Assembly (NCBI GenBank): GCA_945859605.1
Contig: OX243826.1
Coordinates: 242,001 to 306,000 of the forward strand
Length of the DNA: 64,000 nucleotides
Direction: 5' to 3'
From: Lumbricus rubellus
Lineage: Eukaryota > Annelida > Clitellata > Crassiclitellata > Lumbricidae
The notes beneath the pieces were generated by a model. The model was not told where the DNA came from, did no database searches, and was given only the letters and a program-made list of their open reading frames with translations. The translations under genes and the position numbers were made by a program. Shown piece by piece: positions 34,994-46,618 of this stretch. Position 1 is the stretch's first letter. The number at the start of each line of letters is the position of its first letter.

Positions 34994-37440
34994 TTAAATC
35001 TTATTATCTTCGTCGCCAATGTCTTTATCACTTTCACCGAAAATGTCTTTCTGCATGTAGAGGATTCCCTGCGCGTTTTCGATGATAGCCGCAGGTTCCA
35101 CCACTGAAGCCTCGCCTGGAGGAAGGAATGGCATGGAGGAGGAGGAGGAGGAGGAGTCGAGGAGGAAGTTAATGTGGAAGCAGCCGAGCTCAAAGTGACC
35201 GACCTTTTTACCGAGGATACTGAACGTCACCCTTGTGCATCCGGTGAAGGCCTTTGAGTCAACGTGGAAGTCGTGGAACTCGATGCAAACCTTTGCCACT
35301 TTGAACTTGATGCACGGCGAAATCGGCTTTGAGACTAAAAGCACCAAGATGATGGACGTTAATAGAATTACCATGGCAGATAATGCTTTGAAACACTGTA
35401 AGGTTTTGAAGCATCGAACCTATTCTATAGATGAAAGCCCTTTATAAACGCAACATAGAATAATAGCCTACTGAGTTAACTATGGAAACTTATTCCCATG
35501 TAATATTATGGACAATCAGAAATATAAACTCCTAGCCAACTGTTACAGTAGACGGATAGACGGTGTAGTGGATGTGCGCTGGACTGTAAGTCACAAGATA
35601 TCTGGTTCAAATTCAGTCAGTGCATACTAAGATTTTCTTTCAATTGCTCAACATTCGTCTAAGAGATTGTCATGGTAAGTGGAAATATTTTCAGTCTTCA
35701 TGAAAGAGTAAGCTCATGGCATTTTAATTATAGGCCTGAACGTTTCCCGCGTTAGATTGTCAGCTAATAGGCTTACATGTAGGCCTAGGTCTATGTAATT
35801 GCATGTTGGAGAATGCAATAATCTCGAGTCAAACTCGCACTCTCATGTCACAGAAATCACACGATGCGCATCCAACAGTGTGTACAGCCACTTACCAGGG
35901 AATTCTTTTTTGAAGATGGTGTGACCATCGATTGTGAGAGCCACAACCACGGTTCCAGCCTGTGCGCGAAATGTCAGGCTGATGCAACCTGAAGCAAAAC
36001 AATCACAGAAACGCCGATCACAAGATGAAACACATTCAATGCGGTCTGAAACAACGTCGGTTATATAAAAACAATCTCCGACACCTTGCTATAATTTTAC
36101 CTACTGATCTTTTTGGCAGCTCTGGGCCCGGAGCACCTTCGAGTAGTTCACTTGATGAATCGCCATATAAATACCACATTGAATAAATGAATAAGTCAAT
36201 TAATTTTATTTAGCCTAGATGGAAGAATTTAAATTCGATCAAAAGAATACAATGGAAAAATATTCTTTTTTAATCGGCCAATTGCAAACCGCAGTTTGGC
36301 GTAGGCCAACACAAAATTTGCAAAATATGCTAATTTTTGCGCCATAAATGAACGAGTTATCTAAGGACTTAAGATAGTTTTCACAATTTCTGGGTTTGTG
36401 TTATTCGAGCAGACTTAAAAGTTTGCTTTAATACGGATCGTCTGTTATGTAGAAATGTTATTTAGAGATTTGTAATCTATTCTATTTAGGCCTATTAACT
36501 TTTTTTGGTGAGATAAAAAATATGGATCACTTTGAGCGCTGCTGAAAAATAGGCCTACCCGCTCAGAGAGCGCTTTAAAATTGATTGGTCAAATACAATG
36601 CAATAGAAAACAATAGAATACAATGAATGTCAGGAATGAATAGATTGTTGTTTGTTACTTACATTGAGCGTCAAGGCGGATTTGCCGTACTTTGATCCTC
36701 TGACAACATTTACACGTGAGTCCAGTACAGCTACACCCACCGTTCTCATTTCTCGCTTCAAAGAGTTGCTTCAGATTTTCCAGAGACGCCAACGCTTTGT
36801 CCAGCTCCATCATTTTTTCCAGATCGTTTTCTAAGAACATCAACCATAATGATTACAACAGTCCGTTGATTATGTCCAGACATGACAAACGTTCATATTT
36901 ATAATGACAAAAAATAATTTTTAAAAGTAAGCTTAGTTTTCTTCTGTACTGAAATGTATTGTAGGCCAGAGAATTTGGAGAAGTCCTGTGGAAGCCTCAT
37001 CGTCGTCACTCGACTGACGGAAGAAAATAAAGAAGAGAAGAATGTAGGCCAGATCAATAGCTACAATGTAGGCTACCACAGCTATTCCTTTAGGAACATT
37101 GAGGCTTGGTGGTCGAATGATTGTAGACTAACTGACTTATTGGCTGACCGACTCAATGAATATCTGTCCGATTGACTGACTGATTGGCTAGCTGGCTTGC
37201 CGACTTACAGAGGACTCAAAGAAGTACTTATAGGCCCTATAATTATTACAAGACTTTTCTTCCAGTGGAATATTTCTAGTGAACCGCTTATAACATCAAA
37301 CAATTGAATTCCACAGTTGGCTACTCACCCGAAGTGTTGTCCATGACCATCGTATCAACTCTGTCAAAATTGAATGCATCAACCATTGCATACAAACAGA
37401 TTGCAATCAACACGTAGCCGGACATTTTACCAAGAGCCAT
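34994..37440 (-). CDS. Gene D: divergent secreted Cys-rich protein, DUF4773-like
   Basis: The coding exons are 37440-37329, 36830-36663, 35988-35896 and 35334-34994 (714 nt, 237 aa), all in phase 1. The signal peptide (MALGKMSGYVLIAICLYAMVDA) differs from all the other copies. Exon 2 is short: the helix DLEKMMELDKALASLENLKQLF runs almost directly into GCSCTGLTCKCC, and the acidic linker is missing. Exon 3 begins CCISL, so the splice-junction codon adds a Cys. The last exon has SPCIKFKVAKVCIEF, TGC and LGCFHI, then a run of Ser from AGG/TCC-type codon repeats and an acidic tail ending GDEDNKI. Eleven mature cysteines. The start could instead be the internal Met at residue 6. A splice acceptor at 37461-37462 implies an upstream noncoding exon that I could not place. 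Confidence 0.8.
35550..35622 (+). mobile_element. tRNA-like SINE head in intron 3 of gene D
   Basis: GGTGTAGTGGATG (A-box-like) and GGTTCAAATTC (B-box) are about 40 bp apart, with no terminal stem or CCA-ready end. Best read as a degenerate tRNA-derived SINE head, not a functional tRNA. Confidence 0.45.
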
Positions 37441-37460
37441 CTTCAGAAATGGAGTCTCAC

Positions 37461-38877
37461 CTGCAAGTTCAAATACAGTCACAAACCATTGAAATTATAT
37501 CCAATGGTAAAAAGATCAACCAGCTGTAGCATTGTAATTCGACTAATTATAGTAAATCACACTCGGAGATGTTCCTGAGCAAATAAATATGATGAACCTG
37601 AGTCACTAGTTGCAGAAGAAATTCTCTCGAAAATATCAGTGACTAAAGTAGTAATAAGCTTAAACAATTAGAACGAAAATTATAGTAATTATTGTAGGAA
37701 TGATAGCAGTAGCAGTTTAAGCAGTATCAGCAACAGTTAGATGCAGTAGCTGTCGGTGATGAAAAAATAGGAGTAGAACACATCATAAAAAATTATTAAA
37801 TTAATAGTCATAATATTATAGACCTCTCATCTCTACCAGCCATATCAAGTTCTAACCCAAAGGCTTAGTGCAAACGCCCATCGAAATGTTTGCTCTGGAT
37901 AGACCTACTGTAACAAACTTGACAACCCGGACATTAACTATTCTTCCTAGCTATTTTAAGTCATCCCCAGGGATCACATGAGCGTATAACTCGGTAAACA
38001 TAGGTACAAACAATAACCTTAAGTTTATCTATCTATCTAGCCTATCTGCCTGTCTGTCTGCCTTTTTGTTCTATCTATAGTAATATAATAATAATAGATC
38101 TAATAGAAATAATAATAAACTATAGGCCTAATTATTATAATAATGATTATTTAAGTCCCTGAGTGATTCCAAATACCTCGGGGCATAAAATAATGTTAGT
38201 AACAACACTATTTTCTTCTCTCTTCGTCTTTCGCACTGGTAGCGCCACTGATTAGTATGCGCTGCAAGAGGCGCTATAAGAATTTATCGATAGATGCAAT
38301 GCAGATAAAAGACAATAATACATGCAATAATACTTAACAGTCTTCAGCTCTTCTTCTGCGTATGATGAAGTGAAGTGACTTCCTCTGCATTGAATTATAG
38401 GTTGCACGACAATAATATTTATAGAGGACGGCGGGAAATAACGGAAAAGAGAAAGAGGAAGAATAATTATCCCTACCAATATCGAAGGGATTTACCTCCT
38501 GATTGTTTAATGTTCATCCTCATTACCCAGAGTAGGCTAATTACAGTCATCAACCTAAAATTATATTTCTAAAGCGTTTATCTACAGTGCAGTCCAGGGC
38601 ACCAGCTTATTAACTTGCGCTGCGTCTGGTCAGACAGGTTGTCAAGACATGAGAGAGACGATTCGAGCCTGGTTGCAATGAGAGATCAGTGAGAGTAGAT
38701 TATACTGAAGATCTGCTAAGGAGGGTATTGTTTGAGACGAGAAATGCTGGAAGGTGAAGATAATTATGGAAGAGTTAGGGCAGGAATTTCGAAAGTGGTC
38801 GAATTTTAAGTTGAGTGAAATGTCTGAGGGGTGATGGAAAGAGGAATCTGGATAGATGAAGGTTCGTGAGCAACCAT
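37461..38877. other. Intergenic upstream of gene D
   Basis: No gene is recognised. Probably holds the promoter and leader exon of gene D, but no TATA box and donor pair could be assigned. AT-rich triplet runs lie at 38080-38140. Confidence 0.4.
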
Positions 38878-39110
38878 TGTGGGGCGCGGTAGTGTAGTGG
38901 TGGCGTCGTTGCCTTGGAGCCGGAAGGTTCGAGGTTCGAATCCACCCTCAAACCACCGCGTAGGGACCCTGGGCAAGTCCTTCACTCGCAGTTGCTCAGC
39001 GCTTCGGCGTGAAACTCCGATGCAGTGTCCACTCTGCATTCGGAAGCGCCTCCGAGTGGCAAGAGAACTTGAAGTGGCGCGCTATAACAAGTGCACATAC
39101 AAACATACAA
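38878..39110 (+). mobile_element. tRNA-derived SINE, most complete copy
   Basis: TGTGGGGCGCGGTAGTGTAGTGG contains the A box (38889-38900). The B box GGTTCGAATCC is at 38933-38943. The body has GGCGTGAAACTCCGATGCAG and the tail is CTATAACAAGTGCACATAC, followed by ACAT-type tetramers to about 39275. The Pol III box spacing suits transcription when intact. Confidence 0.9.
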
Positions 39111-39807
39111 ATACATCCGTCTATCCATCTATCCGTTCGTCCATCCATCCGTCCGTCCATATATCTATCCATCCATCAATCAATCCATCCATCGATACAT
39201 ACATGCGTGCATTCATACATGGTAGGCTACATAGATTTATGCATGCATACATGCACACAATGTACATACAAACAGTTAGACATTTACACGTGCATGTATC
39301 CTTGCGTACATGCATATTAATTATAAGTAATTACATACGTATTTGCAACATGCAAGCCTGCCCGTACATATACATATATATACACAAGCATGCATACATG
39401 GAGATTTGAATATAATAGTGCTGTGATTAAAAAACCTGTTACAGTAGGATGTCCTTTTCGTTGTTTATTAACATTGGATAATAAAGCCAATCACCAATAA
39501 TAATAAAATTTATTGTACAGTAAACATCGCAAAGGCAAGCCTCGAGATTTAGTCCACAGATAACGTTATACCATTATGGCCGATGGGTCTGAGTAAAGCC
39601 ATAAGTTTACATTTTCACGGATGTCACATGAAAAGATAATTCTTCATTGTTTTGAGCGTAAATTACACTGAACACGTGGCAACGGGGAAGTCCATAATCA
39701 GCTAAATAGCACTCAATATGACTGTGCTGGACCTTTTAGCAGATAATATCAATTGTGAAGAGCTTGTGTTCTGACAATTATTACTGTTCTAAGCCTATAG
39801 GATAATT

Positions 39808-40083
39808 ATGAACCATCAAATTGGCCCCATTGAGTTGCTGCCTAATATTGCGGTGGTATGGGCAATTGGGCATGTGGAGCGATCGGATGCGGGCGGTAGC
39901 ATAAAAAGAATCATGCGTGCAGAAGTACAGGGACGCCGCAGCCGTGGACGGCAGAAGAAGAGATGGAGGGACATGATCCAACAGGACATGGAACTACTTG
40001 ATCTGAGGAAGGAAGACGCTGGAGACAGAACAACATGGAGACAAAGAATCCGAGTGGCTGACCCCTCCTCAGCGAGGGATTAA
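39808..40083 (+). pseudogene. LINE reverse-transcriptase C-terminal fragment
   Basis: The frame contains GHVERSD and then RGRQKKRWRDMIQQDMELL and DAGDRTTWRQRIRVADPSSARD. This is the conserved C-terminal end seen in many non-LTR retrotransposon polyproteins. It has no RT palm motif. The frame ends at a stop and is followed within 60 bp by an AAT run, as expected for a 5'-truncated LINE tail. Confidence 0.75.
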
Positions 40084-40217
40084 TCCTAGCCAGAAGGAAA
40101 AGAAAGAAGTTGCTGCTTAATAATAATAATAATAATAATAATTATAATAAAAAATTACCTTGGACTGAATGACTACGTTACCTGATGTTGAACATGAGCT
40201 TATCCATTAGCTTGTAA

Positions 40218-41297
40218 TTGACTTGGTCAATTTCTTTTGACAGTATCTCACATGAACAACTATGGCTAGCAATGATAGAAATGGGATATCCAGCACACAT
40301 CGTTAATATGCTGAACACGTTATACTGTAAGCAACGAGCAAAAGTGAAGGTGGCAGGGGTAGGCCTACTATCTAGAGAGTTCTGTGTCAAGAAAGGGGTC
40401 AGACAAGGATGCGTAATCTCACCTCACTTATTTAATATTATGGCAGAAGTGGTCATGAGAGAAGTGATGGATGGATGGGAGGGCGGAGTGCAAATAGGTG
40501 GTAGGATGGTAACAAACTTGAGGTATGCGGATGATATCGTGTTTCTGGCTGGGTCAGAAAGTGAGTTACAGGACATAATCAGTAGGCTAGAACGGGTAGG
40601 GGAGAAAAGAGGTCTTCTGATAAATTTGGGCAAAACTAAGGTTATGGCTTTAAACGGAATGGCATGCAATATATGGGTTAAGGGAAGGAAGCTTGAACAG
40701 GTCTAAACTTTCCATTACCTTGGATCATTAATAACTGTAGATGCAGAGTGCAGTACGGACATTCGGGAGAAACTGGCAAGAGGACAGAGCGCAGGAGCGG
40801 CATTGAAACAGATATGGAGAAGTCATGGTATTAAGCTAACTACCAAGATAAGACTCCTGAAGACTCTTGTTTGGCCAGTGGCCACATATGGTTGCGAGAG
40901 CTGGACTATCAAGAAGAGAGACGAGGAAAGAATAGAGGCTTTTGAGATGAAAGGCCTAAGGCAAATCCTGAGAGTATCATGGAGGGAAAGGAAAACAAAC
41001 CAGTGGGTGATGGAGACAATGGGAGTGGAGAGAAGTTTTCTTAATTCAATTAAAAGAAGGAAATTCACATACTTTGGCCATCTGATGAGAAAAACTGGAG
41101 ATTGTCTCGAAAAGGATATCATACAGGGAAATGTACCGGGTGCAAGAGCACGAGGAAGGCCGAGGATGGGATGGGTTGTCAACATCGGAGACTGGATGGG
41201 AACATCTTTCGATCGGACTTTGATGGAGACAAGAGACAGGAGGAGATGGAGAAAACTTGTTCATGAAGCGACCAACCCCCGGATCGAGGATGGTTGA
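40218..41297 (+). pseudogene. Non-LTR retrotransposon reverse transcriptase, 5'-truncated, one stop
   Basis: The sequence begins inside the palm (FDSISHEQLW), runs through GVRQGCVISPHLFNI and the catalytic YADD box (LRYADDIVFL), and reaches LINLGKTKVM. A TAA at 40704-40706 interrupts where VxxFxYLG is expected; the frame resumes (FHYLGSLIT) to TKIRLLKTLVWPVATYGCESW, RRILRVSW-like and FGHLMRK, and ends RRRWRKLVHEATNPRIEDG. Endonuclease and N-terminal RT regions are absent. An AAT-rich tail follows. The clade is not assigned; RTE-like or a related LINE group is possible. Confidence 0.88.
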
Positions 41298-42823
41298 AGA
41301 CAAGACAAGACAATTTATTTTATTATAATAATAATAAAAATAATGAAATAATAATAATAATAATAATAATAATACCTAGTCAACGAGTACTCATCTTCTG
41401 TTTCCTGGTCGGCGAAAATACTCTTAAAGGCTACAGCATTAAACCTACAGAGCTCCTGCAAAGAACCTGCTCAGGAGCGCTACCATACGAGCCATAGCGA
41501 TCTAGAAGATTTGTCAAAAACTTCAAAAACAACTGCAGATGTTGTGCTTTCTAGTAGGTGTTTAGTGCAATCCAAGTTCACACTTTAGACTCAGTAAATA
41601 ATATTGTTTGAATTTGTTTTTCCAAAGGGGTCTAAGTCTTACTTCATGTTTTCTGACGAGTCGCAATTCGATTTGAATTCTTCAATTTTTTGCTGTTTTT
41701 TGCGTATTGCTTTTCTTGAAGCAGCCTTTCTTCCATGTCGTTTGCATTAATGTGGTAACGATCCGACAATACACTAAAGATTAGACTACACTACATTCCT
41801 GATGTCAACAAGAATCAATTAATAATAATTTGTTGATGAGAGTGAGCTCGACGATTAGTGTCAGAGGGAATGTTATGGACTGCATGCATTGAATGGCAAA
41901 CAGGCTACGCTTGAGAAGTCCTTATTTGGTAATTAGCCTAGGTGTCCGGACAATTCGAAGACGGACAGTTCAGACCAGACAATTCGGGCCCGGACAATTT
42001 GGAGTGCATATAAAATCGGCGATCAAACTATTATTATTCATTATTATTTATCACTGATATAAAATAATTAAGTCATTATGCATGTAGCAGTTTTTACTTT
42101 GCAAGTCCAAATACAGACGGTATAGCCTAATTAGTCTAAGTGTTGCAGTGAATCGTGTTTCAGAAACTAAGCGAAGAGTACAAGAGCAAGATCAAACATA
42201 TTGTAAACTACACAATAATAACAAGCAATAACAATGAGAGAGAAAGATAAAACAAACAGCAACACAGTCTGCTCCACCAGATTAGAACGACTACCATGAT
42301 AATTTAGGAAAATGTATAATTAATGCATCGACATTAATTTTATAGGAATGACATGGTCAGCCTTCGCATCATCGTAATAACAATGAAACCAAGAAATTGA
42401 TATTCTTTCCCTCCCACCATTTCTAATGCGATCCATTGACTTGGGCTTTGGATTTTTGACACATACGGGATTGTGCACAGTTCAACTACCAGTAATAATT
42501 TTATTTTAAAGCTAAGTTAGGCCTCATCAGTCATGCGGATTTGTTTAACAGACCATTTGCTAGGTTCGATCGAGTTGCTTTGCAGAAACAATAGCCATTA
42601 TACAATATACATATAATAGAGAAGTGAAAACAGTTTAAGTGTCCTAAAAGAACGTCCAGAAAAGCTAGAGAAACTAAATAACCAAATAAACTGGTAGACA
42701 GATTCGGAATGTGAATGACTCAATTGAGTTTCTTCCAGTAAATCTTAGTTCCTCCCAAAATCGAAAGGTATGATGTCATCCCTCTGAGTGTCACCATGGG
42801 TAGATCGGTTCCGGGTCTTTCGC
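41298..42823. other. Intergenic, 3' flank of gene E
   Basis: After an AAT run (41320-41375) no gene or named repeat is recognised. GACAATTCG-type motifs recur at 41948-42000. The right end is the probable 3'UTR of gene E and resembles those of G and H just after the stop. Confidence 0.5.
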
Positions 42824-45398
42824 TCAGTCTTTGCCTCCTTCGAGATACGGAAGTTCCAGTTTATCGGCATCCTGGACGGCGCTCGGAGCTTCCATTTTGA
42901 AGCAACCAAGACTGACGTTTAAAATGGTCATGCGGAACGCACGAGCCTTGACCGTGGCGCATCCGCCGAAAGAGGTGGCAGTAGACTCGAAGTTATTGAA
43001 TTCGACGCACACGGTAACCCACCGCGAGATTTTGGGCACTTTGACGCAAATAGGTCGCGGCTGTGTTGCTGAAACCGCAAGCGCTATATGTTATGGGCAA
43101 ATTGTCGACGATTATAAATCATTATAAATTATTTATTATTATAAATAAAACATCAATAAATCAATAAATCAATCAATCAATCAGTCAGAAAGGGACTTTT
43201 AGCGAGCACATTTAACAAAATTCGTTTACATCTTCAAACTGACAGACTGAGGTAGGCCTACGATTATAATTATGAACTAGGAGAAATGCATGATAGCTTA
43301 TAAAAAAGCAATCTATTTTATAAATGTTTGCCAACCTGTCGGACGTAGACCTACATCCGTTGCTTCTAGGAAGATTGAACCTCGGATTTACTAATAATTT
43401 TGTTTGACTAATAAGTCTAGTAGGCTACAATAATAAAAACGACACTTTCAAACCGTAACGACCATGATAATAAGAATAATTGCTTATTACATTTTTCATG
43501 ACATCACAAAAGGAGTAAACGTGAGTAGATTAATAGCATTGTTCGTCAGGAGTGTGCTTTAAATACAGCAGCAAAATTCATAGATTTACCCGGAACATCC
43601 TTTGAGTAGAGACGAAACGGACCAATCGTTAGAGAGAAGCGAACTACCTTTGTGTCAGGTTTATAAGTCATCTTGAGGCATCCTGTGACAACACGGAATT
43701 GTTTTCGGCAACAGATTAGATGAAGGCATCAGCAGACAATCACAGAAGCAGAAATAGATGATCCACAACAAAAGATTCAAACATCTCTAGAATGGGTTGT
43801 TAGTTGCATAAAATCTTAATTTGAAATTCGCCCAACTCCTAGATTGTCATCAGGCAACTGAAACCTAATTGCAATTTCAGCTCAGGAGAACTGTGACCGG
43901 GAACATTCGCCTCTTTTAGAAACAGCAAGTTTTACAAACCACCATCATTCTATTTTTTTAGCTGTGGCTGGACTGGGAGCGCCTCTCACTAGGTTTCTTA
44001 AGGAGGCGCTATATAAATTCTCGAAATGAATGAATGAATGAATGAATAGATAATGTCCCCAAACTATTCTATTACCTACCAGACTTTCAACTCCAAACTA
44101 AAGTTTCACCGCTTCAAGAATTTTAGGTTGATCAGAAACAAAACTTGGTTTCAGGTTGTCTGCCTTTTGGAAAGCAATCGCTGGTGTTCTTGCAAACGAG
44201 TCTTGGTCTGCACATGGCGTATAAATTTGTGGAGCGCGGTGGTGTAGTATGTTCGTTGCCTTGTAGCCGGAGGGTTGCAGGCTCGAATCCACCTCAAGCC
44301 GCTTCGTAGAGACTTCGGGCCTTCACTCGCAATTGCTCATGCGCTTCGGCGTGAAACTCCGATTCATTGTTCGCACTGTAATCGTGAGCGCTTCTGAGTA
44401 GACATCTTGAATGGGGTTCAATGACAAGTGCACATACATAGACCTACATATGCATTTCAAAAGTAAAATCAGTCAACAGATTACTTAATTTACTTACCAT
44501 CCTGACTGAAACTATAGATCTTAATGGTATGGCAGCAGGAACACTGCAAGCCGTTGCAATCGCAAGACAGGTTTGGATCCGCTTCGACATTGTTCTCACG
44601 ATCGTCATCCTCGTCCTCATCCTCTTCATGATCTGAAACAGATCCCTGCTGGTTCTTGCTCGCCGTCTTCATCTCGAACATGAGCTGCACTTGTTTAAAC
44701 ATGTCCTCGATTTTTTCCATCGATTCCAAGTCGATCTCTAAAATCAGCGACGTGTAGGTCTACTTAGACTGCAATATCTATTTAATTAAAATCTATTTGT
44801 TTCCAAAACCAACATAACACAATTATGGCAGTGGACTAATTGATATTGTTTGCGGTTATCAAGAAGAGGAGAACAAGAAGAGATGGGCAAAACCGATGAT
44901 AGGGTCACCTTGTAATAGAGTAAAGCAAAAACACAACAGAGCATGGGAGCAGTAAATGAATGTATATAAAAAGTCATAATTATTATGGCCTACATAAAGT
45001 AACATGCATCAATATTAAAAGAAATCAATTTGTTGGCAATAAATGAAAACAAGGAAGGTAGATGAATGAGTAGCATACAGCCTACGCATAAAAACATAAT
45101 GAAAAAAGCAAATGCCTAGATAAATAAAAGCGCAGGCAAAATTAATAACCAAATAGGAAAAATTGTTTGAATATCAAATGTGCAGTTAACTAAAAACAAC
45201 AAATTACCAGATTGCTTTTTACGATTGTTTTTACGAGCAATTGGTTCTAAATAAGTCTTATGAGCGCATTATGTAGAATCGATCTCTTTTGTTCTTACCA
45301 TGTGGAAGTTCAAAGTTTCCTTGAGCTGAGACTCCGTTTAGAACGAAGACAACGAAGAAGATGCCGCTGGTCAATGGGAGGCTCCTGAAGACCGACAT
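42824..45398 (-). CDS. Gene E: secreted Cys-rich protein, DUF4773-like, C-terminally truncated
   Basis: The coding exons are 45398-45299, 44737-44498, 43682-43590 and 43068-42824 (678 nt, 225 aa), all in phase 1. The signal peptide MSVFRSLPLTSG...GVSA has 25 residues. The helix DLESMEKIEDMFKQVQLMFE precedes a strongly acidic linker (DHEEDEDEDDD) and the cluster CDCNGLQCSCC. Exon 3 has GCLKMTYKPDTK. The last exon has RPICVKVP, VCVEFNNF, GC and LGCFKM. Ten cysteines. The frame stops at TGA (42826-42824) after EGGKD. The next ten codons remain in frame to a second TGA at 42793-42791 and match the PEPIYPW tail of genes G and H, so the stop is a recent loss of the tail. It belongs to one subgroup with G and H. 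Confidence 0.85.
43962..44030 (-). repeat. Dispersed AGCGCCTCTT...GGCGCTCCCAG repeat in intron 2 of gene E
   Basis: GCTGTGGCTGGACTGGGAGCGCCTCTC and AGGAGGCGCTATATAAATT form the reverse of the sequence at 61333-61395. Relatives occur at 28225-28290, 29087-29150, 33588-33635, 54430-54480 and 60520-60560. Probably the 3' body of a SINE family. Confidence 0.6.
44229..44440 (+). mobile_element. tRNA-derived SINE in intron 2 of gene E
   Basis: Head GTGGAGCGCGGTGGTGTAG, B-box-like GGCTCGAATCC, GGCGTGAAACTCCGATTCA and tail AATGACAAGTGCACATAC. A small deletion removes the CTTGGGCAAG segment. Confidence 0.85.
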
Positions 45399-45731
45399 CG
45401 TCTCAGCACGCGATAGACGGAATCTAAAGCACACGGCAACAGCATATTAAACTGCTTTATATTGAGCGCTGTTTTGACTTCAACAAACCTAAGCTGTAGG
45501 CCTAATCCATGTCATGTCATCATGTCATGTCAAATCGCCGTCGTCGCTTCGCGAAGGTTAGCTACACGAACTGCCCAAAGTGACCCATGGCAGGCAATTA
45601 CCATGAGTCTATTCCGGTCTTGCTGCTGTGGAGAGATGTCCGAGTTTTTAGGATGTTGGGTCATCCTTGGACGGTTGGCTGAAGGCCATAATAATATTAG
45701 GCTATTATTTTTATAACGAAGACGGTCTTAC

Positions 45732-45920
45732 CTGTTGAGCCAATCAGTAGATATAGAAAGTCTCTGTACTCTCAGTTTGTCTCCTCGTCACGTATAAGCT
45801 TACACCAGTGCAGCAAGCAGAGCGAGACACATCACAACTGTCCATAATTATAGGCAAGCGTTTATATAAAGTTTAAAGGAGTTGATCAGGGTAGGAACAA
45901 GATATGACCGTAAATGGTCA
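45732..45920 (-). promoter_or_regulatory. Gene E promoter and noncoding first exon
   Basis: On the minus strand TGACCATTTACGGTCA (45920-45905) is followed by a TTTATATAAA box (45870-45861). A leader then ends at GTAAGACCGTC (exon end 45732) and splices to the acceptor AG at 45424-45425, 25 nt in front of the ATG. The same elements lie in the same order in genes F and G. Confidence 0.65.
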
Positions 45921-46139
45921 GGTTTTTGATGCATATCCATTTTTGGCAAGAGTGTAACTTCAGCTACCCGCAGGGTGACGGGCACAAGTGACCAATTCTG
46001 CCCACATCTTACTTCCTGAATTATCCCTTACTGCTCTAGCTTCCTCTCCGCTTAATTGACTTCTCGATTCTGTCTGGACGCCACCTTCTCTCCCTCGCAT
46101 TACCTTCCTACTTTGTGCCTTGCATTTGCTCGCGATGTG

Positions 46140-46395
46140 TGTGTCACACCTTGTCTCTCTCAGTGCCTGTCTCTCTGTCTCTGTCTCTCTCCATCTTTCT
46201 GTCTCTCTGTCTCTGTATGTCTGTCCGTCCGTCCGTCCGTGTGTCTGTTTGTCTCTCAATCTCTCTGTCTCTCTGTCTCTCTCTGTCTCTCTGCCTCAGC
46301 CTTTCAATCTCTCTGTATCTGTTTCTGTCTCTGTGTGTCTATCTATCTATCTCGGTCTCTTTGTCTGTCTCTTTCTCCCTCTCTCCCACTCTCTT
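46140..46395. repeat. (CT)n / (CTGT)n tract
   Basis: A pyrimidine-rich run of CTCTGT units with CCGT variants. All plus-strand frames are open here because of composition. A comparable tract lies at the same place upstream of gene G (58150-58370). Confidence 0.93.
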
Positions 46396-46618
46396 TTGAA
46401 CCCAAATGCCTTCATGTTTTTTCCCAAATTATAAATTGCAGCTACAATGCAACCTCCTGACCATTTGCACTAACAATCGAAATTGTAAAGCAGCCCATAT
46501 TTTGATAATGAAGATGACAATTAAATTGTTTCAAAATCAATATCAGGTACAGCTTTAATTATGATGCATACATACATGCATGCATAAATTCATTTACGTA
46601 CGCATATATTTACATATA

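Noticed and set aside
42791..42826. TGA in gene E as a selenocysteine codon
   Set aside because: The paralogues have Ser here and I see no basis for a SECIS structure; a simple stop mutation is more likely.
46056..46460. Ser/Leu/Cys-rich plus-strand frames
   Set aside because: Product of a CT-rich low-complexity tract; all three frames are open.
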